DNA of 64,000 nt. It comes from Icerya purchasi. Taxonomy: Eukaryota; Arthropoda; Insecta; Hemiptera; Monophlebidae. A program made the position numbers and the translations under genes. Below are positions 11,525 to 24,600 of this stretch, piece after piece (the first letter of the stretch is position 1; each line of letters starts with the position of its first letter). The notes under the pieces are model-generated. The model ran no database searches. It saw nothing but the letters and a program-made list of their open reading frames with translations, and was not told where the DNA came from. The stretch spans positions 294,935,756-294,999,755 of the forward strand of contig CM077115.1 of assembly GCA_039619475.1 (NCBI GenBank), read 5' to 3'.

Positions 11525-13575
11525 TCAGTCAAAATAGATCCAGAAAAACTAGCACAAAATGCAATGCAGTACCAGAAAGATTTTCAAAATGCACTACTAA
11601 ACAGTTCAACTGTATCGATATCAATTGAGGATGAAGCTAATAGCGGAAACAATGAAGAAGTGTGCGATTAAAATAGCACAGAAAGACAAAATAGTCAGCA
11701 GTCAATTAAGTGCAGAGACTAAATTGTTACTACAACAACGGCGAATGCTAAAAGTTGATAAGAATAAAAATCTAATTCAGTGGGCAGAGTTGAATAAAAC
11801 ATTGAGAAAGAAAATGAGGAGTGATGTTCGGAAATTTAACGCACGTCTAATACAAAAAACCATGTCGAAGACAACAGAGGTCCAAAAATATTTAGAAAAG
11901 CACTGTCGTACGGTAACAAAATATTGACAAAAATAAAGAGCGCTACTGGAAAGGTTATAATAGACAAATGTAAAATAACGGAAGAAGTGGAAAACTATTT
12001 TACAAATCTGCACAGCGTAAGAATTCATCCAAATATAAAGACCTATACACGTAAAGTCAGAATGAAAACATTGAAAATATCCAGCTAAGATATTTGAGGA
12101 AGTGAGAAATGCGCTTCGAGCATTAAAAAATAACAAAGCACCGGGACCGGACGGGATCCTGGCAGAGATGATTAAACATGGTGGAAATGCGCTGCTAAAT
12201 GCTGTTTGTTAACTTTTCAATCGATATGTGGAAAGTGAAGCAAAAGTAGTGCTTATACATAAAATGGGAGATGCGCAAAGTTTGAATAATTATATAGCGC
12301 AATTAGTTTATTATCGTAAATATACAGATTATTAACAAACCGACTAACAGAACAAATTGACCTTAATCAACCGAGAGAGCAGGCTGGCTTCAGGAGAGGA
12401 TTTAGTACAAATAACACCACCTATTAACAATTATAACATTGATACACAGAAGTGAATACAATACGGAATTATACATAGCCTTCATAGATTATGAGAAGGC
12501 GTTCGATTCAATAGAGGCCTGGGCAGTATTACATAAATTCGTTAAATCTCACTGGGATTAGTGACAAGTATATTAACATTATTAAGAATATTTACAGCTC
12601 ACCTACAATGCGAATAAGTCTATGGAACAAAACGGAAAAAATCCCAGTAAAACAAGGAGTTAGACAATACCATTTTCCCAAAATTATTTATCTGCGCGTT
12701 GGAAGTCGTATTCAAGAATTTAAATTGGGATACGGCAGGTATTAAAGTAAACGGTGAATATCTAAATCACCTCAGATTCGCGGATGACATAGCATTAGTG
12801 AGCACAAGCGCAGAAAAATTACAGACGATGATAACAGACCTAAATCTACACTTTAACAAAATAGGATTAAAAATAAACCTAGACAAAACAAAAATAATGA
12901 CAAACACCGAAAGACGAATAAAAATAGCAATAAATTCGGAAGATATAGAACAGGTGGATAGTTACACATTTATTTAGGTCAGAAAATCACGACGAATAAA
13001 AAGAACATAACGAAAGCAGAAATAACGAGGAGAATATCACTGTCGTGGGTTGCGTTTGGAAAATTAAGCGGGGTATTCCGGAATGAACAAATACCGCGAT
13101 TAACTTAAAAAGGAAATTGTATAACCAATGTGTACTTCCGATATACAGTTCGGAAACGTGGCCATTCACAAAAACTGTTATAAAAAGGATTAGAAAAACC
13201 CAAACTGCACATGAAAGGAAAATGCTAAATATAAGGCAGATGGATCGTATTCGTAGTACACGAATACGCGAACAAACACGTCTAGACGACGCAATGGATC
13301 AGATGGCCAAAATGAAATGGAGTTGGCCAGGTCACGTAGCTAGAAGAAACGATAATAGATGGTCGAAGCGTGTCTTACAATGGTGGCCAATAGACAAAAA
13401 AAAAAAATCAAGGAAGACTAACGACGCGTTGGCAGAATGATATAGTAAAGGTACCCGGAAATAACTGGATGCACAGAACAGAAGTGGTTGGAAGGTTTTA
13501 GGGAAAGCCTTCATCTAGGAGTGGATCGACAAAGGCATATCGTGATCGTGATTGTAACAAGAAACCAGAGTAATA
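11525..13575 (+). pseudogene. Decayed RTE-like non-LTR retrotransposon (RT region)
   Basis: A long stretch of LINE reverse transcriptase on the plus strand, broken by several stops and frameshifts. In order: linker region 'SAETKLLLQQRRML...' (11625-11927); NNKAPGPDG at about 12130-12156; EQAGFRRGFST near 12377; AFIDYEKAFDSIE near 12480; a KQGVRQ block near 12650; the catalytic FADD box at 12777-12788 in an intact 92-codon segment; GLKINLDKTKIM near 12866; and the C-terminal YSSETWPFTK...GHVARR region (13117-13440). This matches the insect endonuclease/reverse transcriptases of RTE type. The apurinic endonuclease half is missing, so the copy is 5' truncated. The end lies near a CGTGATCGTGATTG motif at 13540-13553. 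Confidence 0.8.
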
Positions 13576-15544
13576 CATATTACATCTATCCCCGCGGTGT
13601 AAATATACGAATTGATAAATAACTCAGTTTTAATTAATTTAAATAAGTACAATCCTTAATCATATATTAAAGGGGGGAAAAAATTGGTGTGTGGAAAAAG
13701 GAATTAGAAAGATGAAGGAATGGTAGAAAGATTGAAAAACAAGTTACGTCATTTATCTCGCTACTCTTTAACGGTACTTTTTTGTTTACGGCTTGTTGAT
13801 TGTTGACTTTGTCGTGCTCTTCCTGAATTTTAAGTTCTCTCAGAGGATCATGTTTTTGTCGACTTTAAATATTAGGCTGTCCGCATGTATTGGTGTACAG
13901 ATGTATATTACGCGGCATGGTATTTATTGTCTTACGTACATGTTATTACTTTAATATAATGATCGTTTTATTATTATTGTTATTTATGGAATAAGTTAAG
14001 TTAGTTTAAATTTTTATACTATATATCTATTTTAATAAACGTTGATAAGAGTGTTGGGCACTCACACAACGGGCATATTTGGAGACCCACAACTTATTTT
14101 TTAAATAAAAAAACAAAAATTTTCCTTTTTTATTCTATTTTAAATGTAATTATCATCGATCTTTTGCCGTTTTTATTTATTTTTAATTTTTATTTTGCAA
14201 TTTTAATTAAAAATAGTTCAGTGAGAAATATATATATTTTTTTTTACTTCCCCATGAGGACAAAGAATTCGGATCGGATCATTAACAAAAATAAAAAAAA
14301 AGTAAAGTCTAATAAAAATACTATCTCGCTATTTCTAAACTACCATATTTAAGGTATAATTTTATAATTTCGTTTTATTGTTCACCCCTAAAAATAAACC
14401 TAAATTCAAATTAAAAATTGTAATAATTATGTATCTTTAAAACATTTTTAAATTTCTATAAACATCGCTATTTGATTTTCTTTATGAAACGGGGGGTATT
14501 TTTCAAATCTACTGTTCCTACCGTAGAAGATTTTTCGGAATTATACAATCCCCCCCCCCACCGCCAAAAAAAAACTTCCTTCTGGATCGGCTCCTGTAAC
14601 GGCAGGTGTTCTATCGGTAATTGCTTAATATTGTAATGTTTACTTGTTCCGCAAAGAAACGTTCCAAATTTTATTATTACGATGCAAAATCACAAACACG
14701 TGTTTCCTCTTGAAGAGTTTCGCAGCACTCCGCAGATACGGTGAAACTCAGACAGCCTTGCAGTGCTGCAGAAGCCGCTACTTGACGAAAGAGTCTAGTG
14801 TCATTGTCCGTTGCTAATTACTTTCATTTGCGAAATTTTCACACACAGCTCTACCTGTATTACTTTGCTTAGGACAAGATATTCGAAAACTGAACTAAAG
14901 TACAGGAGCGTTAAGATTTATCACAAAAAGAAACAGTGACAAGGCAAACTAGAAATACTAGTGTTAATACTTTTAAAGTTGACACACACACATACTTATC
15001 AACAAAATGATTATAATTAAAAATTAATTAAATATTACATAGAGAAAAAGATTACAGCTGCAATCTAATGTGGAAAACAGACAGGGGACTAGGGAGCAGT
15101 TTCATAGAGGTGAGACGTTTCTGGGTTTCAGAGAATTTGGAGCACGTTTGTCTGACTGCTTTGCAGAGACCCGTTTTGGTCTTTTGTAACCCTTATGATG
15201 ACTAACGCCAACGTAGCTCTCAGTTTCTTCTTGGAAATATTCAACCTCCTCCGCCGCAGCAAAGTGATGTCTCCGAAGGAAATATATATCAAAAATCCAG
15301 GCTCCGTATGTTGCTATGCATACAAAAGAGAAAGAACAAATGATGCGACGGATATCGAATCCCCATACAGCAGACTAATACAATATTTCCCCCGACCTCA
15401 TGTGATCGCTTAATACCTTTTGCAACGGACTGTGCAGTATCGTCAGGTCGTTTCTTTGTAAAAAGAAGTACAATCTGCCTGATTTATTACGATTAATGTA
15501 AATTCTTCGCCATGCATTATCCGAAATTAGTCGCTGTTGCGAAA
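13576..15544. other. Unannotated stretch
   Basis: AT-rich, with no gene recognised. CTGGATCGGCTCCTG at 14582-14596, next to C- and A-runs, reads on the minus strand as CAGGAGCCGATCCAG, resembling a hAT-type transposon end. No partner end or target duplication was found. The segment 15060-15420 is more GC-balanced but has no recognisable protein. Confidence 0.3.
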
Positions 15545-16231
15545 CAAAATTCATGGTAGTTGCAAGGCAGTCTAATCTAAATGAAAAATTATTTTTGGAT
15601 AGCGAAGAAATTGAACGAACGGAAAAATATAAATATTTAGGTAGCTGGATAACACAAAGTAATGATTCCGATATGGAAATACGTACTCGTATAGAGATGG
15701 CCAGAAACACATTTATGAAATTAAAAAACACCCTTTGCGATATCAAGCCTAAGGATCAAGAACAAGATATTGCAATGTTACGTGTGGGGTCAGTGTTACT
15801 GTATGGAAGCGAGGCATGGACCATAAAAGAAAATATGAGGAAGCGTATATCATCATTGGAAATATGGTGCTACAGAAGAATATGGAAAATACCGTGAACG
15901 AAAAAGTTTGAGAAAGTACTGGAACTAATGCGAACTGACCGAATATTAATGACAATAGTAAAAAGAAGGAAGATAACATTTTTCGGACACTTCATGAGAG
16001 GTGAAAAATACAAGTTACTGCAGACAATATGATAGAAGGAAGAAGAAATCCGGGAAGAAAAGAGGCCGCTTGGATAGATAATATAAAACAATGGACCGGA
16101 ATTAAGAGAACAGAAGATCTAGTCAGAATAGCAAAAGATCGTAATCAATTTCAGCAGATAATCCAATCCATACGATGATGATTAAGCAATACCCGAATCG
16201 GGTAGCACCAGAAGAAGAAGAAGAAGAAGCG
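15545..16231 (+). pseudogene. 5'-truncated RTE-like LINE fragment with (GAA)n tail
   Basis: Encodes the C-terminal part of a LINE reverse transcriptase: KFMVVARQ at the start, KYKYLGSWIT (the 'YLG' block) near 15630, RVGSVLLYGSEAWTIKEN near 15785, WCYRRIWKIP near 15870 and FFGHFMRGEK near 15985. A TGA at 15895-15897 replaces the Trp expected in 'IPWT', and a frameshift near 16030 moves the last part, NPGRKEAAWIDNIKQWTG..., into another frame. The copy ends with the hairpin ACCCG-AAT-CGGGT (16191-16203) and a (GAA)n run at 16210-16229, the kind of short repeat tail found at LINE 3' ends. It is a different family from the element at 11.5-13.6 kb. Confidence 0.8.
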
Positions 16232-19200
16232 TATATTTCATTTATTTAATTGCAATTAAAGCCTACCAATGTGTATTTCGTTCATTCGTTTACATTCACT
16301 TTCTCATTTTCTTAATTTCCGATTTTATTGACTTCATGTAGCGCAACTTACAAGTTCAACCCTATTCTCGGATAGAGGTCGAAAAATTGGCGAATTGTTG
16401 TTCATAATTCTTAATTTTTTCATATATGCCAGCCGGTTTGGAAAGACAATGTGAGAGAACAAAATTCTAACAATGTAACGTAATCAATCAGTGCCGTTAT
16501 TAAAGGTGAACATTTTTGTTACGATTTATCCGGGCAGGTAGATTTACGGCATTGTCGGTCAGCCCGGGTCCAGCAGACCCCTTAACTGAAATAGCTGCAT
16601 ATTTCAAGTCTTGAAAAGTAATGTTTATATTTTTGTTAAACTTGCGTATTAAAGATAACTCGTTTTTACTTAGTCTTTATTTTCAGGCTTTTAATTGATC
16701 GAACGGGTCCGGCAGACTCCACTTGCCCGGATAAGGGTTAAGTTGAACGCGACTAATGTTGTTCCTTTAAAATATGCTGCGTGCGAAATTGAAATTTAAA
16801 AGTAAAAAAGGATTAATAAAAAAGCCATGGTACAATTTTTGTTAAATTTCCAAAAGGGAGGCTCTAACTTGATTTTAAAATTCTTGGCGACCTTATTTCG
16901 AAACAATCGCTTATAAAATGATTTGAACATATACAATCTAAAACAATTATTCATTATAGACTTTATTTGTAAACCTAATTCACAAAAGTTTTTGTACATA
17001 AAAAAATATATTGCATTTACCGTTTTTGAAGTTTACTATATACACATTAGCAAACATTTATCTGTCGTTGAGTTAAATTTTCGTTTTTTTCTTCGGAAAA
17101 GTGAAATATTTCATGTTGCTTATAATGCGACTGTAATCGTTGCAAAAATAGAGCGTAACCAGGGTCACTTTTAAAATTTGCAAGGACGTAAATTTTATTT
17201 AAAAATAAAAAAGAACGACACACATCAAATTGATGTGAAAGCTAAAATGCTAGTTCGCTGTAAGAATTTTATTCGAGTTACTTCGAAGGTGACATCGTAC
17301 ACACTTACATATACTACAATTTTGTGCACCCTATCGTGTGGCCTCAGATAATTTATAACAGTTCTCGTGAAAAATGTTCAGCCTATACGCTACTGTGTGC
17401 ATAAGTTATGAAAACCTAAAAAGAAATAGCGTAAAATATTAATACCGCACACATATGAGTAACTGAAATTAACTGGAAACGATGAAACATAAAAGACAAA
17501 AAGATGAAAAAAGATAAAAAAAGATAAAAAGATATTACTTCAGCATTGGAAATTTACTTCGGTATCCTAATATTTTTCGAAAGAGCACGCTACTTTTTTT
17601 TTTTCAATTCATCATTACGGAGACCGGCCAAAATTTTAAAAAAAGTTTGAAAATGGCCTGTCACCTTAAATTTTACTTCCCTTTCACAGTTCATGAGCTA
17701 ACAGCCTTGTTAACGACTCCGGCACCAAAAAAACAAACAAAAAAAAAACAAAAAAAAACAACAAAAAAAACCTTACACAAGCCTACTTTATATAGCGAAA
17801 AAAAAAAAGGAAACACAAAACTGGGAAAGTGGAATCTTGGAAAATCTATAAGACAAGTGATACTACATGGGAGAATGTAAAATTACATTTCAACCGACAC
17901 GATTACAATCTAATCGAGGAACGGATACGAGCTAATACGGTAGGGTAGAACTTATTAAAGATATTTAAAAAAAATAATCCGAGTATAATTTTTAGTTACA
18001 GTTAATAAGGGTTCATAAATCAAATTTTATTAGCGATAATCGGGTTCTCCGCGGAAGTATGTGTCCTTGTCGTTCGAAATGAGCGGCGGCCACTGTAGAT
18101 GAGCAGCCGGTAACGGGGAATAATAAATGCAGCCGAGTGTGTAGCCGCGGGACTTGCAGTGAAATATTAATGACACAGGCAACATTGAAAGCTTGCAAGA
18201 CGCAACAGATGCTGACTCGATTAAAATAAAATGCCGGAATAGAAATCAGGTATCGCGGGTATCTCGTCGACTAAGGTCGCCCCGTCAGGCAGTCCATCAA
18301 CAACTTTAATTTCCCCTGAGTCATTATTCCGGAGCGCCGCTGGTAGTGTACCGTGTGTGTGTGTTAAAAATAAAAGTGTCAGTCTGGCACGTCGTCGAAC
18401 TAGTTCATCTTTGGCCGCTGCATAAGAGGATCCGTTTAAAAACTGTATGACGTGACAGCCGGAAGAGCCCCGCAGGGGAATTTAAATTCGAAGCCGGGCG
18501 CCGGATACGTCGCGCTACTGCGATCAGTTTCGACATGTCGTCGCCCAGCGCGTATACAAAAAAGTGCGTTCACTAATGCGCTTTCGCTCCTTACGCATTC
18601 GTATCACTTCCATCGAACAGCGTTGCGTAGGGTAGAGTGGAATGGTAGAGTGGAACATAGAGAGACACATTTTTCAAAAATGGACATTTTAAAATCGTAG
18701 CCTTGTACTCGGACGGCTGCGAGCTCTCGTCTCGATTAAAGGCCGTCACCGATCGATAGAGGAAACAAATGAAACGCAGCCTGGCCAGCAAAAACCGAAA
18801 ACTTGTTCGCCAATAGCCGAATCAGATAATTATCGTCGGCTAAGTAATAACATTACTACCAACCACTCTTGGCAAGCTCTTGCCCCGATGGAAGTCGACG
18901 ATAGCGCAAACTCCACGAAAATGCATTCTGAATACTAATTTGCACCCCTGATAACCGGGGACACACACGTTGAAACAATTTTCATCGTAAAACGACCGCT
19001 TATTTTTACTAACTCCCGACAGCAAAAAAAAAAATTCTGTGCGCCATACTTTTTTAACTATCACTATCAGTTGGCGGCTAGCTCGGCCATCTAGCTTTAT
19101 TACAATAGGTTAAACAATCTCGCCTAGAAGCATCATATTCGATTACTTGTTGTGTAGCCGTTGTCAGTTTATTTTTATTTTCTCCTATGATGATATCGGT

Positions 19201-21655
19201 TTCGACGCAAACTGTATAACGGTATTACAGAAATATGTGACAGTCTATCGGTTTCAAAGATAGCTGGAATTATTATTAGTATTAGCGATAAAGTTACAGT
19301 TTATATTCGAATAGAGAGCACAAAATTAAGAATATCGAAGAGAATAAGAAAAGGATTTTTAATGTTTAACTTACCATGTAGAAAAAGTGGAATAGAAAAC
19401 AAAGTCGGCGGGAGATTTTTAAAATTTAAACAAATATTAAAAAAAAAAAAAAGAAAGAAAGAAAGAAAGAAGAAAAACCAAAAGTTTGACAGCACTTGTA
19501 TCTGGAGACTTTCGAAAAGGCATTCCAGGGGTAAAAAAACATTTTTCGATTACCAGTTCCACCATAAATATCGTACAGATGAAACTGAAATAATATGCCG
19601 ATTAAACCAAAAGTAACTCTGTTAGCTGAACAATTCTATATTGAATAACCGAAAACAATAGCGCTGTCTTATACGCGAATTAAGCGACCAAAAGATATGA
19701 TGAAAGAAAAATTACGATTTATCACGCATTCCGTCAGTTACACATCTAAACTACGGAGTGACATGGTAACAATTATTCACAAAGTAAAAAAAAACGTTCG
19801 GTAATACTAATAAATGTTCAAAAAGAATAAGTTCCAGGGCATATATACGACGGTATATTTTAACATTCGAACTCCAATGCGATATAATTTAAGAAAATAA
19901 TAAATGAAGAAATGTCGGAAAAAGGCTATAAAGGCAATACGGGGCGAGATCAAAGACTAGGGGATTAAGCATAGCAAAAAACAAAAACATTTGGACTTTT
20001 TCTGAAATATTCGATTACAAAAAACCGGAAAATTAAAAAAAAAAATGCTTTATTAATCTCTAATATTATAGAAAAATTATGTTAAAAATTAAAAAATTAT
20101 CGTAATTGTACGACGAAAATAGCTTTAATAAAAAAAAGAAGAAGAATATTTAATCAAAAATTGTCCGGCAATTATTTTTATTGCAACTTTTTAACCGGTC
20201 ATCGAGTAATTTTATTTAAATATATAGGAAATTACAACGGCGAACGATAAACATTACACGCATTATCATTTGAAATCGTTCGACACACACGTTGTACTCT
20301 CTTTAGGTATTTATTAATCAGCGAAGTGCACCTCTATGAGGAAAATCTTAACCGAGCCTCATTCGACCGTGCGCAGTACAAATAGCGTAAATTCTTTTAT
20401 GCCGGTTCTGAAAGTCTTACGACCTAGAATATGGGAAAGAGCCTAGACACTGACCGAATGAACTTTTCAGCGGCGCCAAGCACGTGCGACCACTTCGGGT
20501 CAGTAGAAACAGACGAATTTGTTACAGTTTTACGAGATCTCGAATCACCGGACGAGCTTTGAACATAGAGCGGCCATGCTGTTTCACTAATTGTCTTCAA
20601 TCTACCACGAGCACGTGAACTTATTTGTGGAACGGAGTCTGTCTGCGAGCAGGCACCGCTTTGATAATAGCAGAAGTAACTGTTTAATGTGCGACCACGG
20701 CGATAATGTGTCCAATCGTAAAAGTACCGACACCGCTAAAAGCTAATCTACATAATAACTCGACAGACGTTCCGACATGCACAACGGGACCGCTCGCCTG
20801 CTGCTGTGCCATTGGATGAGCAAACGTGACAGCCATCATCGCGTAAATTGAAAAGTATCCGTCCGGTACATGCCGGAGCACAGATCCATCCTAATTTGGC
20901 GTGAAATTCAACGGAAGGCCAACACTCGGAAATCACTGTGGCTTCTAATGACGCTGTTGTCGAGGAATAATGTTTTATTAGCGTGATTGAGAAAACGGCG
21001 AAAAAGAAATTCCTCCACGGTTTTAAAAATTTCCGAACATTCCGGTCGAGACTATGAATTGTCGACTGGTCGGAGGGTACAGTTTGGAAATTTAAGTTCA
21101 ATCGGCAATGGTAAAATTGAGAACGGCTATTCAAAAGTTCACCACTGAAAACGCCAAGATGAATGTACATCGTCGCGTGCCAGAGGTAGGCTGGCGTGCT
21201 GGTCTTCCTTCTAGAGTTATTTTCCTCCGTACCGTTAGCAGCACTTGTCAGCGAAAGTCTTAATATTCTCTGATAGAGATATGTCGAGAACTTTTGTTTA
21301 GATCGTTCGAAATTAAGTGTTCAAAGTCAATAAAGTTTTCTGTAATATACCTATCGCACGGTATACTACATTTCACATTAATATTCATTAATCACCGATA
21401 TTTCCCCGAGACTTACGTACAGCGAAAAAACTGATACATCTCCGTCGACTCCATCTCTTCATGTTGACGCTTCTATCTTTTCGCACGTCTTCAACAACCA
21501 CCCGTGTCATGGTAATTCGTGTCAAAGCTACGCCATTTCAGATTCTGTTCTGCTAGTGTCATCTAATTTAACGTTCTAAAATGATAAAACCGAAGCGGTT
21601 TACCAGTAGTTCAAATCGAAAAACATTTTTCGGAATTGTTGCTCCCGTCATGACC

Positions 21656-21687
<32 letters not shown>

Positions 21688-23558
21688 GTAATTAATACGC
21701 AAAACCATATTTACTTCCAATATTATTCACCTATTAATCAGTTTTTCAGCCTCTTCATTAATTAATTAATTGATTATCAGAACTGTATCATCTGCAAGTC
21801 GAAGGTGTTTAGAAATTGTTTTCCTTGCACAGACATTCCATCCAGTTCATCCCCATGTTTACAACCCTAAACGCGTTACGCGTTCACTATACATATTATG
21901 TCGCGCAATACTGAGATTTTAGATTTTTTTTCAATATTATTATGATCAGCTTGCTTTCGAATTTTTTCGCATGCTACATGAAAGTTCTTTGATTACACTT
22001 GATTTGTACTTGTCTACTTCAGAATTGTTTTTTAACTGATCTTCCATCTGTCTGCTATTAAGTTTTTGTTTTATGAATCAATTTTTTTTTTGCTATCGTA
22101 CAAACCGGAGTATGTCGCGATTTTTGTTTTAGTACGAAATTCATTTACACACGACATATCAGAACAGTTTATCGCTAACTTTTTTTTTCCCCGTATCCAC
22201 AGAAAACCACACGGCGGGCGTTATACGTAATAATTTAAAAAAAAAAAAAAAAAAAAAAAGAGAATTTCAATTACATTTTAGTTTTAATTTTACGTAATCA
22301 AATTACGTATATTCTCTATAATGTCGATTGCGTTTAATGATTTGTTTGAAAGTAAATCTCAGATTTTAAATGAAATTTAATGATTAAAATTTTAAAATCT
22401 GCTTCTGCAAAAATGCATGGCCAATAGCTTTTTACCGTTTAATTTTTAATTCAGTTTGTTGCACGTCACCTGACATTGCAAGTGAGTGAAAATAATTGTT
22501 TTTTTCTCCGTTGTTTTTCCTATTTTCATATCGTTACGTGTACTACTGGGGAGGAGACGCCACTAATAAAATTTTTATTAATTCCAAACTGGTTTTTAAA
22601 CTAAGGATAAATGATTTATCTTCGCGATCCGTCGTATGTACCGGTAACGATTCATATTCTGCAAAGAATTACCTCGATTGAATTCTAAAAACGCGGTTTT
22701 CAGCGAAATGTTCAAAACCATTCAAAATTCCATCATAACTTAAAAACGTTAAAAATCTAGTGTAAATTTAATGTATCTAAAGTATCAAAATTTTACACGT
22801 GAAGGACACGTATGTTTTAATGAAGCACTGTTACGCGAGAGAGAATATATATTAACGAATAGTTCAAATAGAACTCATAAAAATTAAAGAATCATAAAAT
22901 GCACCAACATGTTACCGAGATAAGTTGTATATAGTTGTAATCACTTTTTTGTTAATTATAATTTATTTTATAATGCATAATAATTATTTCGTACTAATAA
23001 ATGATTTTCGGAAACAACTGTGTTTTAAAAGATATTTATTATGAGTAATCACTGTGAAAGCTTTAAATATTTATTTCGTACTATTTTATATTATTTCGTA
23101 ATTGGTTTTATTATTTTGTATTATTTGGTATTATTTGGTATTATTCGGTATTATTTTGTATGAATTCGTATTATTTCGTATTATTTTGATAAGTTTAATT
23201 TTGATCTAGTCGCATTTAACAACTGCAGTACGCTCAATTCAGTACCACTTTAAATGCATCTAGTATCGTCAATTTCCTATTCAATCTTTTACGCAAGGGA
23301 ACGTTTTTAACCAAATGAAAAAGTTAGTACTACAAACAGTAAAAAAGAAATTCTCTTTACAATTTTAATAAAATGCAGCAAACGTTATTATTTTGTATTT
23401 AAAAAAAAAAAAAAATCGACAATAACTGAACTGCGAAATCAGCTTCAAATAATTATGCGAGAAATTTTTCTAAAACTTTAAAGCAATCTCAACTCTTAGA
23501 CTTTCCGAAAGTGAAATAAAGTTACGTTATGATTATTAAGTATCGAAACCATTTCTGA
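16232..23558. other. Long unannotated stretch
   Basis: No gene recognised in 7.3 kb. It is mostly AT-rich with frequent A or T runs (for example 17731-17770, 21663-21687 and 22237-22259). CG-richer patches at 18030-18800 and 20330-21200 have short open frames on both strands without known motifs; they could be conserved non-coding DNA or unrecognised exons. At 23080-23190 there is a loose ~10-bp tandem pattern of TATTTCGTAT / TATTTGGTAT. Confidence 0.3.
23080..23190. repeat. Degenerate ~10-bp tandem repeat (TATTTNGTAT)
   Basis: About ten imperfect copies of TATTTCGTAT, TATTTGGTAT and TATTTTGTAT lie in a row. Confidence 0.7.
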
Positions 23559-23676
23559 TAATAAAATAAAAAACAATACAATTGACAAAAAATTTATTAT
23601 TTATAAAATATCTCGGTTTTGTTATATTTTATAGATAATAATTCCTGTCAATTGTATTGTTTTTTTATTTCATTAT
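23559..23676. repeat. 118-bp palindrome (hairpin MITE-like)
   Basis: The left arm, 23559-23611 (containing AAAAAACAATACAATTGACA), pairs with the right arm, 23624-23676 (containing TGTCAATTGTATTGTTTTTT), around a 12-bp loop. A second, single-armed copy of the right arm lies at 24545-24600. It may be a short foldback MITE; no target duplication was identified. Confidence 0.75.
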
Positions 23677-23698
23677 ACATGAACGGTGTTACACCATG

Positions 23699-23699
<1 letters not shown>

Positions 23700-23733
<34 letters not shown>
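23700..23733. repeat. (TA)n microsatellite
   Basis: An almost pure TA run of about 33 bases. The next element sits in it, with TA repeats continuing on its other side (24040-24055). Confidence 0.9.
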
Positions 23734-23735
<2 letters not shown>

Positions 23736-24039
23736 TAGGTGTACCCAGGCAAGTTTTTCGGGGGGAGATCGATCCGTTTTAAAAAAAAAACACTTGACAG
23801 AAAAAAGGATTTTACTTAGTAATTATATTTTATTAATAATCTCTTGTATAATAGTTCTAAATGCGTAAGACTTCTGTTCGTTTTCATTTTGAGAAAATTT
23901 ACACTAATACATAGTTGTAATGTCAGAATGCCTGATACCAAGACATCTTACGACCCTAAAGCGACAATACAGTAACGTAAAAATCCATTTCGGGAGGGGT
24001 TTGAACCCCCAAATCCCCCACCCCCTGGGTACGCCTATG
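23734..24039. mobile_element. MITE-like element inserted in (TA)n
   Basis: Its 16-bp terminal inverted repeats differ at one position: CATAGGTGTACCCAGG on the left and, read inward, CATAGGCGTACCCAGG on the right. Both ends have G- or C-rich stretches just inside. The 306-bp body has no coding potential. It is flanked on both sides by TA repeats, so the target duplication cannot be read. Confidence 0.65.
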
Positions 24040-24053
24040 ATATATATATATAT

Positions 24054-24499
24054 ATTAATTACAACGTAATTCTTAGGTTACCCCGCATTCGAAAAAATGT
24101 CCCAATTTTATGTAACGTTAAATGTCCCAAAAAAATGTCCCAAAAAAATGTTCCAAAAAAATGTCCAGGAAAAAGGTCCCAGAAAAATGTCCCAATTTTA
24201 TGTAACGTTTGTTATATTTTGTAGGATTTTTGTTATTGTTATTTAAAAAATGTCACAATTTATGTAATGAAATATTTAACGAAAAACGTAACGAAAAAAT
24301 GTCTTAATTTTATATAACGGAAGGTAAATGTTAGAATAGGATTTTTGTGGTTATGTTATTTTTTGTGTGTGTTGATGCCAGTAAGAATTACGTTGTAAAT
24401 TTTGATAATTTTATACAAAGTATAGAAGAGAAAGAGACAGAAACGAAAGCAAGAGGGGTCAAGGGGCACAGCCTCTTGCGAGGCCAAAATTGCCGAGTT
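24054..24499. repeat. Dispersed repeat family, copy 1
   Basis: Shares its left end (ATTAATTACAACGTAATTCT), several inner pieces (AATGTCCC...TTTTATGTAACG, GATGCCAGTAAGAA, TATAGAAGAGAAAGAGA) and its right end (GTCAAGGGGC...GCCGAGTT) with 63028-63242. This copy carries an extra tandem expansion of a ~13-bp AAAAAATGTCCC unit at 24095-24200. No open frame. Confidence 0.75.
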
Positions 24500-24544
24500 A
24501 TATATATATATATATAATTTGTCACTGCGAAACATGTTGGTGTT

Positions 24545-24600
24545 ATAATATTTTATAAATAATAATTTCTGTTAGTTGTATTGTTTTTTGATTACATTAT
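24545..24600. repeat. Half copy of the 23559-23676 palindrome
   Basis: Matches the right arm of the palindrome (ATAATATTTTATAAATAATAATTTCTGT...) with a few substitutions. The other arm is absent. Confidence 0.65.

Noticed and set aside
20748..21170. 140-codon minus-strand frame as a host exon
   Set aside because: No recognisable domain, an overlapping open frame on the same strand and no splice-site support I could judge. CG-rich patches can give such frames by chance.
23994..24016. GGTTTGAACCC as a tRNA box B
   Set aside because: There is no D-arm or anticodon arm upstream. It is part of the G/C block at the end of the MITE.
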